Shown in pieces: positions 1-12,000 of a stretch of DNA of 64,000 nucleotides. This DNA is from Limnohabitans sp. T6-5. GTDB lineage: Bacteria > Pseudomonadota > Gammaproteobacteria > Burkholderiales > Burkholderiaceae_C. How positions within the stretch are numbered: position 1 is the stretch's first letter; every line of letters starts with the position of its first letter. A model generated the notes under the pieces. The model had not been told where the DNA came from. It saw only the letters and a list, made by a program, of their open reading frames with translations, and did no database searches. Location: the NCBI RefSeq assembly GCF_003063315.1, contig NZ_NERV01000002.1, positions 1,116,001-1,180,000 on the forward strand, written 5' to 3'. The position numbers were made by a program, and so were the translations under genes.

Positions 1-3000
1 TGCTGATGCTCACACTGGCCACACCGGCCGGGAACGCCAATTCGACCCCCGCCACCGCGTACTGCGCCACATCGGCCACGTTCAGGGTCAAGCCTGCCCC
101 GGGGTTGAAACTGCCGGTGCGGGTCTGCGTGGTGTCTGGTCGCGTGTCGTACACCAACACGCGCACCGTGTCTGCGGGCACTGTGCCGCTCAAGCTCAGA
201 CCCGTGTTGCGCTGGGTCAGGTTGTCGGTGTTCGAGGTGCCCGAGTCGCTGCTGGCCGACAAGGTGGGGGCCGTGCCGATGCTGGGGCCTGTGGTGTCCA
301 CCACCAGCGGATAGGTGGCCGGAGATTTTTCGCCTTCATTGCCTGCGCGGTCGGTCAGGCTGGCCGTCAGGTTGTAGGTGCCTGCGGTCAGGGCCACCAT
401 GTCGGGCAAGGTGAATTCGGCCACGCCTGCTTGCACCTGTGCGGCGCTCAGGCTCAGGGCATACAACACAGTGGTGCTGTTGTAAATGCTCAGGCGGTCA
501 CCCACAGCGGCATCGGCGGGCAGGGCCACGCGCAAGCTGGGGGTGGTGTCGCTGGTCACGCGGTCAGCGGCGCTGACGCCTTGCACCGCCAGGTCCACCG
601 GGGTGTCGCTGCTGGCCAGCACATCCACCACGCCGGGTCGGCCCGGTGGCGTGGTTTTGACGGTGATCACCAAGGCTTCGGACACCTCGCCAATCGGCAT
701 GGAAGTGCTGGCGTTGTAGGCCATGGCGCGCAAACGGTGCGCGCCGGTGCCCAGGGTCAGTGACAAAGAAAACGCCCCTGTCGTGCTGCTGGTGGTGGTG
801 GTTGCGCCCACCGCTTCGCCCAGCGAATACACGCCGTCGTTGTTCAGGTCTTCAAAGATCTGCACCGTGGCGCCCGCCGCCAAAAAGCCGCTGACCCAGA
901 AGGCGTTGACATTGGTCACCGCGTCGTTGCGGCTGTAGCCGCTGTCATAGGCCGAGAGCAGACCCAGTTGGCCCATGCCCAGTACCTGCACTTTTTCAGT
1001 GGGGTCGACCAGCAAACGGATGGGGGTCGCAAACGGTCCGGCATTGCCCGCCTTGTCAATGAAGCGGGCCGACACGGTGTGCAAACCGGGGGCCAGGGCC
1101 TCGCCGTCGTAGGTGACGTTGATTTGGCTGACGCTGCCCACCGGGGCGCGCATCAGCAGGGTCTGGCTGTCCCAGAACTCGATGAAACGGATGCCTTCAT
1201 CGGCCCCTGAGGCCAGCAGCGTGAAGCCGGTGTCCAGCGCCGTGATGTTGTCGGCCGCGCTGATGCCGGTGTCGTCTTGGGTGAGCAAGGCCAGGCTGGT
1301 CGGCGCTGCGGGCAGCGTGGTGTCCACCGTGACCCAGGGCAAGTTGCCACGGGTGTTGGAAAAACCGCTGGCATTGCCCGCCTGGTCGATCATGCGGGCA
1401 TAAATGCCCGCGCTTTGCGTGCCGTCGTAGTAACCCGACAGGTTCTGGGTGGACTTCAGGTCCACATAGCCCCGGGCAATGTCCAAGGCCGTCAGCAAGC
1501 GCTGACCGATCAGGTTGGCGCTCGTGAAACTGGCCGCTTTGTACAGCTGCAGCGTGTCGCCCAACACGGCATCCGGGGCCAGGTTGACGCGGAAGGTGGG
1601 CCGGGCTGTGGCCACCACGCTGTCAATCAGGCTGGTGCCGTTGTCCTGGCCGGGTGCCAAGGCCACGCTGATGGGGCGCTGCACCACACTGTCGACCACC
1701 ACTGGCATGGCGCTGCTGGGCGCACTGATGTTGCCCGTCACGTCGGTTTGCACCAGACGGATTTGGTGCTGGCCCTCGGCCAGGGTGCTGGTCAGGGTCA
1801 ATGAGAAAGTGCCTGCGGCCGTCACCGTGGCGCTGCCCGCGAGCACTTCGCCCGGATCGACCACGCCATTGAGGTTCAGGTCGTCAAACGCGGTGACAGT
1901 AGCGCCCACTTCGCCCTGACCCTTGATGACCAGGTTGGTGGCGATGCGGGTGCGCAAATCGTCTTTGGCGCCCGAATCGCTGGCGGCCACCAGCCACAGG
2001 TTTTTGGGGGCTTCCACACGGGTGTCGATGCTGATGTTCAAGGCTGCCGACATGGCGCTGCGGTTGCCCGACTCGTCCACCGCCACGGCGGTGATGGCGT
2101 GGCTGCCTACGGCCAGGGCGGTGGCCGTGGCGGGCAAGGTGAAGACGTATTTGAGGTCCGAACGCACGCCCGTGCTGCCCAGGTAAACGCCGTCGGCGTA
2201 GAGCAGGACCTGCACCACATCGTCGTTGCCCACGGTGCCGTAGAAGGTGAAACCATTGCCAAAACGCAACCTGTTGTCGATGCTGCTGGCACCGCTGTCC
2301 GAGCCGGTTTCGAGGTTGGGCGCGGCCAGGGTAGACGGGGGGGCCTGGTCGATTTCCAGGCGCGACAGCGCCGTGGCGGCGCTCTCCAGCGTGCCTGTGG
2401 CTTGCAGTCGCAGCACGCTGGCCGTGATGGCGGCGGTGTTGGTGTAGTCGGTGCCAGACGTCAGCAAGGTCTGGCCTTGCAGGTCGACGTGGCCTCGGGC
2501 GATGTCTTCGGCGCTCAGGGTGTAACGCGTCAGCTCGGTGCTGCCTTGCAGCAAACGCAGCGCATCACCGGCCACAGCACGCAAGCTCAAACCCACGCGC
2601 AGCACGGGGGCAAGTTGGGCCGTCGAGGCATCACTGGCCAAATAACCCGTATCGCTGCCCGGGGCCAGGCGGACAGAGGTCGGGGCCAGCGTGTCGGTCG
2701 GGGCCGCACGCACCAGCAATTCGTTGGCGCTGCTGTCCACACTGGTGTTGCCTGCCAGATCGGTGGCCTGCACGATGACTTCGTAAGGCGCAGCTGCCAG
2801 CGCCAGCGCTTCAGCGGGTCGCAATGCCAGCTGCCATGTGCCGTTGGCAGCGTCCAGCACCAAACCGGCCACGGTGGTCAAAGTGCCACCGCCTATGGTG
2901 ACCGTGCGCCCGGCGCTCACGCCATAGGCCACGTTGTTCAGACGCACCGTGAGCAGATCGGTGTTGGCCGCATCGTAAGTGCCCCGCAGCACCGGTGTGG

Positions 3001-6000
3001 TGTCGTCGGTGGTCTGCAGGGTGACGGTGGGGCGCTCGGGGGCCAGCTCATCGACCACCAAAACGGCAGCAGCGCTGACCGCGCTCCAGTTGCCCGCGAT
3101 GTCCTCTTGCGCCACGCGCAGATATTGGGTGCCAGGTGAGAGAAAAATGCCGCTGAAGGTGTACAGGCCGTTGGCATCGGTGTTGACGGTGGCCAGCAGT
3201 TCCAGGCTGTCGACCTTGCCGTCGTTGTTGCGGTCGTTGTACAGGCGCACGCGCACCGTGGTGCTCACGCTGGGGTCGGCATAGCCGGTCAGCGTGACGC
3301 CGGTGCTGACGTTGGTGATGCCGTCGGCAGACAAGCGGCCAGAGTCGCTGGCCGCACTCCATTTGGGCGGCAACAAGCTCGCGCCAGGCTGGGTGTCAAA
3401 TGCGACCACCAGCGGCACCGACAGGGGGCCGAAGTTGCCCGATTCGTCCAGCGCCCGGGCGGTGAAAGCCCGCGTGGTCTGGCTGTAGGACGCGCCGGTG
3501 TAGGTGAAGCTCCAGGCGGTGTCGCTGAGCAAGCTGGCAAAGCCCAGCGAGGTGCTGCCTTCAAACACTTCGATGCGCCGCGTGCCGCTGGTCATGGCCC
3601 CCTTGATGGTGAAGCCGGTGCCGATGCCCGTGATGTTGTCGGTCAGCGAACGGCCGCTGTCTTGTGCATCGCTCAGGTTCAGGCTGGTGGGCGCAGCAGG
3701 GGCGGTGTAGTCGACTTGCAAAGTGGGCACCACCAGGCGTTGGCCGATGTTGCCCGCCTGGTCGATGATGTAGGCGCTGAGCACCCAGTTGACCCCGTTG
3801 TTCGAATACACACCCGGCGGCGATTCGTGCAGATCGTTGGCCAGCGTGATGTCCACATAACCGCGCCCGGACACCGGCAAATCGGCCAGGGTGACGGTGT
3901 AGCTGGTGTCGTAGGCATTGTTGGTGGTGTAGTAAGTCCCAGGCTGCGAAATCCAGACCACATCGCCCACTTTCACGTCGCTGGGCAGGCCCACGCGAAA
4001 CACCGGGCGGCTCAGGTTGATCAGGCGGTCAATGCCGCTCAGACCCGTGTCCTGGCCCGGCGCCAGCGCCAGACTGACCGGAGGCGATGGCGGCTGACGG
4101 TCCACCGTCAAGGCCAGCGAGGCCGAGGCCAGGCTGGTGTTGCCCTGCACATCGGTGGCAATGGCACGCAATTTGTGCTCACCCGAGCCCAGACTGACCG
4201 ACACCGTGAAGGCCCCGGTGCTGGCATTGGCCGTGACGGTGGCCAGCAACTCACCGTGATCCACCAGGTTGTTGTCATTCTGGTCGTCAAACACCTGCAC
4301 GGTGCTGCCCGGCTCGGCTTTGCCGCTCAGGCCAATGCTGCTGACCGTGTTGGTGATCAGGTCGGTTTTGGACGTGCCCGAATCGGCGTTCGGGTCCAGC
4401 ACCAGCCGACTGGGTGGCAGCAAGCTGTCGTCAATCACCACACTCAAGCTGGCGGGCGCGCCCTCGGTGCCCACCAGATCCACTGCACGCACGCTCAGGG
4501 TGTGTACGCCAGAGGCCAGGGGCTTGCCGGTGTAGGTGAAGCTGAAAAACTGCGGCGCATCGGCGTCAATGCCCGGGTAGGTCTCGCCCAGCAAGGTTTT
4601 GCCGTCGTAAATCCGCAGCGACACCGTGCCCACCGGCGAGGTGCCCGTCAGGGTCAGGCCGGTGCTGCGCTGGGTGCGGTTGTCGGTGGTGCTCAGACCG
4701 GTGTCGTCGTCATCGATCAGATCCAGGGCGGTGGAAGCGGCCAGGCCCGCCGTGCTGATGATCAGTGGGGGCAGTTTCAGGTCCGGGCTGGCGTTGCCTG
4801 CCCGGTCCAGGATGCGCACGGACAAGTTGCTGTAAGTGCCGTCCACCAGTTTGCTGGCGGGGGTGATGTCCAGGCGCGCCGTGGCACTGGCCAGATCACG
4901 CAGCGTGATCGACTGGCGAATCAGCACGGTGCTGCCGTTGAGCAGCAGCACTTCGTCGCCCTCTTTGAGGCCTTCGGGCAAACGCAGGTCCAGGCTGGGG
5001 TTGGGGCTGCTGGAGACGCGCACGCCGTCGTCGTTGATGACGTCCACCCCGTTGACCGCCGTCAGCTGGGCAAAGGTGGGGGTCAGGGGGGCATCCACAT
5101 CAATGGTGATGGGCAGCACACTGCCGATCAGGCTGACTTGGCTGCCCACGGTCTGCTGCGCGCGAATGTTGTGCGCACCGCTGCTGAGGATCACGTCTGC
5201 CGAGAAGGCACCCGTGGTGGCGTGGGCCGTGACGCTGGCCAAAGTGGTGGTGTTGGCGGTGTAGGTGGTGAGCGCCTCACCGGCGTCCAGCACGCCGTCG
5301 GCGTCGATGTCGTCGAACAAAACCACCGTGGCGCCCGGTCTGGCCAGGCCACTGAGGGTGATGTTGCGCGTCGCGCTGGCCGGGCTGGTGATGCCGTCGC
5401 CCTTGACGGGGCCGGTGTCGTCGGTGCTGTCGAGCCAGAGGAATGAGGGGTCAAACGCACGCGCATCGACGCGCACGAACAAGGCCGCTGAAGCGGGGCC
5501 TTCCAGGCCGTTGGCGCGCACGCCCCGGGCATAGACCGTGTAAACGCCATCGGCCAGGGCCGGGCCTGCGTAGGTGAAGCTGTAGGCGCTGCCCATGTCG
5601 CCGGGTTTGACGCTGCCCAGCAGCGTGTCTCCGGCATAAAAATTGACCTGGCTGGCATTGGCGCCTGCCGTGGTGCCCGTCAGGGTAAAGCCGGTGGACT
5701 GGCGGGTGACGATGCTGCTGCCTGTGCTGCCCGGGCCCTGGTCTGCGGCCAGGAAGGTCATGTTGGGTGCACCGGGCACGCCGTTGACATCGACATACAG
5801 GCGCGGCATGGCGCCCATGTAACGGTACAAGGAGGTGGCACTGCCCGCCGGGTCGACCGCGAGGTTTTGCGGATTGCCTGCAGCATCCACCGTGCGCCCG
5901 TAAATGCCGTTGTAGCTGCCCGCATAGGGGTTGTAGATGCCGCTCAGGTCCTTGGTGCTGGTCACGTCCACGTAGCCACGGGCCAGGTCGTTGGCGCTGA

Positions 6001-9000
6001 GCTGCACGCTACCCATCAGGTAATACGGGTTGATGCTCATGGCGTTGTACAGCTCGATGCGGTCACCGGCGCGCGCTTGCGGCGCCAGCGTCACCCGGAA
6101 AGTGGGCCGTGCATTGAGGGTGACCTTGTCGTCGGCAAACAGACCGTTGTCTTGCCCGGGCGCCAAATCAATCGTCAGGGGCGGCTGCGGCGAGCGGTCC
6201 ACCGTGAGCCTGAAGGCTTCGCTGGCGGCGCTGGTGTTGCCCGCCAAATCGGTCTGGATGGCGCGGATGTTGTGCACGCCTTCGGCCATGCTCCAAGTGC
6301 GGATCGACGCGCTGAAATTGCCGCTGGTGTCCACCAGGTTGCCCGATGCGATGGTCAGCTCTTCGCCCTGATCCAGCACACCGTTGTTGTTGGCATCGTC
6401 AAACAGTCGCACCTGGGTGGTGTTGACCCCGGTCTCGCCTTTGCCATTGAAGATGAAGTCGCTGCTCAGCGCGCTGTTGGTGATGCCGTCGCCCACCGTG
6501 GCACTGTCACGCGTCTTGTCCAGGGCCAGCTGGGTGGGCATGGCGATGCGGCTGTCGATGGTCAGTGTCAAGGCCACAGAGGCGGCACTGGCGTTGCCTG
6601 CAGCGTCGATGGCCACCACGGTGAAATTGTGTTCACCCTGGCTCAGCGGGGCGGCCGTGCCCGGGTAGGCAAAACTCCAGCGGGGCGAGCTGTCGTTGCT
6701 CACGCCGGTGCTGCCCAGAAGGACCCCGTCCACATAGACCTGCACCTGAACCGTTTTTTCTGCCGCGTAGACCGTGCCACTGAGGCTGAAGCCGTTGCGG
6801 CGGTTGAACACGGCGTCGTTGCTCAGGCTGCCGGTGTTGTCGCCCGCCTCCAGCGTGGGCGCTGGCGGCGCGGTGGGGGCGGTGCGGTCCACCATGAGGG
6901 TGGGCAAGACCGCATTGGCGCTGGTGCTCACGCCGGTGTCGCTCAGGCGCTGAATTTGCGCGGCAATCGCGTTGTTGCTGCCCGGGGTGTAGGTGGTGCC
7001 GTTCGTCAACGCGGTCTGCAACTGCACGTCGACCCAGTAAGCCGCCGCGCCCGTGCTGCTGCGGTTGACCAGGTCGGCCGCGCTCAGGGTGTAACGGCCA
7101 AATTCGGTGGCACCCACCAGCAGCCGCAGGCTGTCGCCTGCTCGCACGCCGTTGAGGCCGTCGACATTCAGGCCCACGCGCAGCACGGGCGACAGGTTTT
7201 GAGTGATGCTGTCGTTGCTGAGTACGCCCGTGTCGGAGCGGCTGTCGCTTGGCAGCAAGCTGATGCCTCTGGGTGACAGCGGGTCTGTGGGCACCGCACT
7301 GACCAGCAAGGCGTTGATGGCGCTGTTGACCGCGCTGTTGCCCGCTAGGTCGGTGCTTTGCACCGTGACGCCGTAGGCCGTGGTGCTGACCGCCAGGGCC
7401 CGCTCACGCGGGATGGCCAGGCTCCAGGTGCCTGTGGCTGCGTTCAGGCTCAGGCCATCCACGGTGGTGGTGGTCACGCCGTCAATGAGCACCTCACGCC
7501 CGGCCGCCTGGGCATAGGCCACGCCATTGACGCGCACGGTGAGCGTGTCGGTGTTGGCCGCGTCATACGTGCCGCTGAGTGTGGGGGTGGTGCTGCTGGT
7601 TTGCTGCAGGGCCACGGTGGGGGCATTGGGGGCGACTTTGTCGACTTCGATGCGGGTGACGGCACTGGGCAAACTCCAGTTGCCCGCCAGATCGTCTTGC
7701 ACCACACGCAGGTGGTGCACGCCCGGGGCCAGGTTCAGGCTGCTGAAGGTGTAGGCGCCTGCGGCATCGCTGGCCACCTGAGCCACCTGCACCCAGGGGG
7801 CCGGGCTGCCGTCGGCCAGCGTCAAAGCGGCGTTGCTGCCGTAGTCGAGCAAGCGCACTTGAGTCAGAGGTGCGCTGCTGGCGTCGGCAACACCGCTGAA
7901 GGTCAGGGCCGTGCTGTTGCGGGTGACGCCGTCGTTGGCCAGTCGCCCGCTGTCGTCGGTGGCCAGCAGGCTCACAGGCATCAGGGTGACCGGGCGCGTG
8001 GTGTCGATGGTGACCGTCAGCGGCGTGGTGCTCAGCGCGCTCCAGTTGCCCGCCTGGTCCATGGCGCGGGCCGTGAAGCTGTAGGTGCCGTCGGCCAGAT
8101 TTTGTTGGGTGTAGCGGCCATCGGGCTGCGGAATGCCCCGGTAGGTGAAGCTGCTCCAGTCTTGCCCGGCAAAGGCGACCGTGCCCAGGCTCACGGTGCT
8201 GCCATCGGGCGAGGTCATGAACACCTCGATCAACTGCGCCTCGTTGTCGCCGTAAATGCGCATCGAGAAACCGCTGCTCTGGTTCGTCACGCTGTCGGAG
8301 TAGCTGCGACCGGCGTCGCTGCTGTAGAGCAACATCAGGTAGGCGGGCACGGCAGGCGCAGTGCGGTCCACCGACAGCGAGCGCAGGGTGTAGACCGCAT
8401 CCAGGCTGCTGGCGTTGCCTGCGGCGTCGATGACCACACCGATCAATGTCTCCTGATAAGTGGCGGCGCTCAGGCCATTGGGCACCAGGGCGCGGTCGGG
8501 GGCGATGTCCACATACCCTTGCGCGATGTCTTGCGCCGTCAGGGCCTTGCGCGCCAGCACGGTGGCGCCGTTGCGGAACTCGAACAGGTCACCGGCCTGG
8601 GCGTTTTGCCGGGCACGGACATCGTCGGCGCTGACCGGCAGGCCAAAGCGCACGGTAGGAAAGGCGGTGTTGATGCGGTCATCGGCAGTCGTCAGACCCG
8701 TGGGGTTCAGTGCGGGATCGGTCAGCACCTGACCCGGGCGCACCGCATTGGTGGCCATCAAATCCACCGTGATCACCAGCGCGTTGCTGGGCGTGCCCAG
8801 CACGCCTGCGGCATCCACCGAGACGGCGCGGATGAAGTGCGTGCCACTGCCCAGGGCGATGTCCTGGCTGAACGCACGGGTGCCTGCAGTCGGCACGATG
8901 TTGTTGAACAGCAGCTCGCCTTCCTGGATCACGCCGTCGTTGTTCTGGTCGTCAAACAGCCAGACACGGGCGCCGTCTTCGGCAATGCCGCTGATCGTCA

Positions 9001-12000
9001 GTGCCGTGCTGTTGCCGGTGATGCCGTCGCTGTTGCTGCTGCCCGTGTCATCGGCCGCTGCCAGGCGCAGGGCAAAGGGCGGTTTTTGCAAGGTGCTGCT
9101 GGCGGGGGCCAGGCGCAGGTTGATGGCTTTGTTGTTGGCGTCACTGAGCAGGCTGTAGGTGGTGCCGGTGGCCACTTGGCCGGGCGTGCTGCCCAAGGTC
9201 AGGGCGCTGAGCGTGCCGGTCAGGGTGCCCGAATATTTGATCAAGCTCCAGGTGCCCTGGCCCAGGCCGCTGAAGCTGGACAGGCCGCTGACTTGCACCG
9301 TGCCGCCCAAGGTGAGGTTGCTCACGCCGGTGATTTCGTCGTCGGCCAGGCTGTCGCCGTTGGCCGCCAGGTGCAGCTGCAGCGTCGAGCCGCTGGCCAG
9401 CACCAGGATGCCGCTGATGTTCAGCGGGCCTGCGCCCGCAGAGCCATCTGTGCTGCCGGGGCTCAGGGTGGCGCCGCTGTTCAAGGTGGTGGTGCTGGCA
9501 CCCACGGTGCCGTTGCCCGCCAGGGTGGCGCCCGAGTTGACCACCAGGGGGCCGGTGAGCACGCTGTTGTTGGCCGCGTTGCGCCCGATGTCGAGCGTGC
9601 CGCCGTTGACCGTGGTGCTGCCAGAGAAGCTGCTGGTGGGGCCCCTCAGGGTGAGCACGCCCGTGCCCTCCTTGATGAGGCCGCCGGTGCCCGTGATCGT
9701 GCCGCTGTAGCTGCTGCTGGCGTTGCCCGCGCCCACGGTGAGGACGGTGGCGCCCAGCACCACGCTGCCTGCACCCGAGAGGCTGGCCATGCGCTCGGTG
9801 CTGGCGGCGGTGCCGCTCAGGGTGAGGGTGGCGCCGCTGGCCACGTTGACGTCGGTGCTGGCCGACAGGCGGTTGCTGCCACCACTCAAGGTGAGGCCAC
9901 CGTCGGCCACGCTGGTGGCGCCGGTGTAGGTGTTGGCACCCGACAGGGTTTGGGTATTGCCCAGCCCTTTGGTCAAACCGCCCGAGCCGGAGATCACGCC
10001 CGAGAAGGTGGCTGCGGTGCTGGCATGCCCCATGCTGAGCGTGGCACTGCCCAAAGTGACCGTGCCCGAACCATTGAGCGTGGACAGGGTCTGGCTGAAA
10101 CTGGCCAGGTCCAGCACGCTGGCGGTGGCCAGTGTCACGGCGCTGCTGGCCGACAAGCGCTGGGCCGCGCCCATGACGAGACTGCCGCCGTTGAGGTTGG
10201 TGGCGCCGGTGTGGCTCCAGACGCCGGTCACCGTGAGGGCGCCTGCCCCCTCTTTGGTGACCACGCCAGTGCCGCTGACCGGAGCGGCAAAGATGCTGTT
10301 GTTGCTGCGCGAAAACTTGAGCGTGCCCGCGTTGTTGACGCCAGAGGTGTTCAGGCTGCCGGTGCTGCCCCCCGCGCCCACTTGCAAGGTGCCACCCGCA
10401 TTGACCGTGACCGCGCCCGTGAGGCTGGCATCGCCCGCCAAAATGGCCGCGTTCACGCCACTGCTGAGCACCACCAGGCCGCCTGCGCCGCCCAGGTTGG
10501 CGCTCATCTGCAAGCTGGCGGCCGCAGCATCCAGCGTCAAAGTGGCGCCGCTGGCCACCGAAACGGCATTGGCCAGCGTGCGCGCCGCACCGGTGGCGGC
10601 TTTGAGGCTGGCGTTGGCTGTCACCTGCAGGCTGCCCGTGCCCAGCGCGGCATCGCTGGTGGTGGCCAGGGCGATGGTGCCCGCCTCCAGCACGGTGCCG
10701 CCCGTGTAGCTGTTGGCTCCATTGAAGGTCATCACGCCCGTGCCGCGTTGCACCAGCGTGCCGGTGCCGCTGATCCAGTTGGCCGCCAGGCTCAGGGCGC
10801 TGGTGCTGCTGAAAACCAATCGGGCGTTGTTCACCACAGCGCTGGTGGCGGGCAGGGTCAGCGCCGCGCCATCGGCCAGTTGCAAGGTGCCTGCACTCAC
10901 GGTGGTGCTGCCGGTGTAGGTCTGTGCCCCGGTCATGACCAGGGTGCCGCTGCCGGTTTTGACGAGTGCGCCGCCCGTGCCGCTGATGACGCCGGTGTAT
11001 CGGGTTGAAGCATCGGTGCCGCCCACCGTGAGGGTGGCAGCGCCCAGGCCAATGCCGCCGTTGCCTGAGATGGCGCCCACGGTTTGCGCAAAGCCTGCCA
11101 GGTTCAAGCCCACGTTGGTGCTGGTGTTGACCACCACATCGCTGCTGCTGGAGGCCAGATTGGCCGCGCTGAAAGTGATGCTGCCCGCACTGACCGTGGT
11201 GCTGCCGCTGTAGCGCTGGGCCTTGCTGAGGGTCAGGGTGCCCGTGCCCACTTTGTTCAGGGCGATCAGGCCTGTGGCGCCTGTACCGCCATTGACCAGC
11301 TCGGTGTCCAGGGTGAAGCTGGCGTTGTAGTTGCCCAGGGTCAGCACGGTGGTGCTGTTGCCCAGCTTGTTGATGACTTGTCCGCTGCCGCTGAGCGTGT
11401 TGAGGGTCAGGCTCTGGCCGTTGGTGTCCAGCGTGCCGCCGCTGTTGACGATCACATTGCTGTAGACCCCCAGCTGGGCCTGGCCTGCACCGGCCAGTCG
11501 GGCGGTGGCGCCCGATTTGATGTCGAGGGCCACCACATCCACGCCGCTCAGCGCGTTGACCGCGCTGGTGCCCGAAGCTTTGTCGAGCACCAGCGTCCCG
11601 GCATTGACCACGGCGCGGCCGGTGTTGCTGACAGCCCCGCCCAGGGTGAAGGTGCCAGTGCCTTCCTTGACCAGGACACCACTGCCGCTGCTGCTGAAGG
11701 TGCCGGTGAAACGCGTGCTGCTGTTGTTGCCGCCCACGGTGAAAACGCTGGCGCCCAGGGTCAGCGTTCCGGCTCCCTTGAGCGCCCCAATGCGCTGGGC
11801 CAAGCCATTGGCGTTGAGGGTGGCGACATCGGCGATCTCGACCACGGTGTTGGTGGCGTTGCTGGCCGCGCCCAGGGCATTGGCCACGCCCAGGGTCAGG
11901 GTGCCCCCGGCCACCAGGGTCTCGCCGCTGTAGGTGTTGGCGGCCGACAAGGTGAGGTTGGACGCCGACTGCACCAAGCGACCTGCGCCCGAGATCACGC

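Noticed and set aside
7358..11008. 1,216-codon open frame on the plus strand, and several others of 300-600 codons across 1-14900
   Set aside because: They are in register antisense to the giant gene and arise from its GC-rich codons; the products are Gly/His/Gln-rich with no domain, while the minus frame gives coherent Ig and beta-repeat domains.
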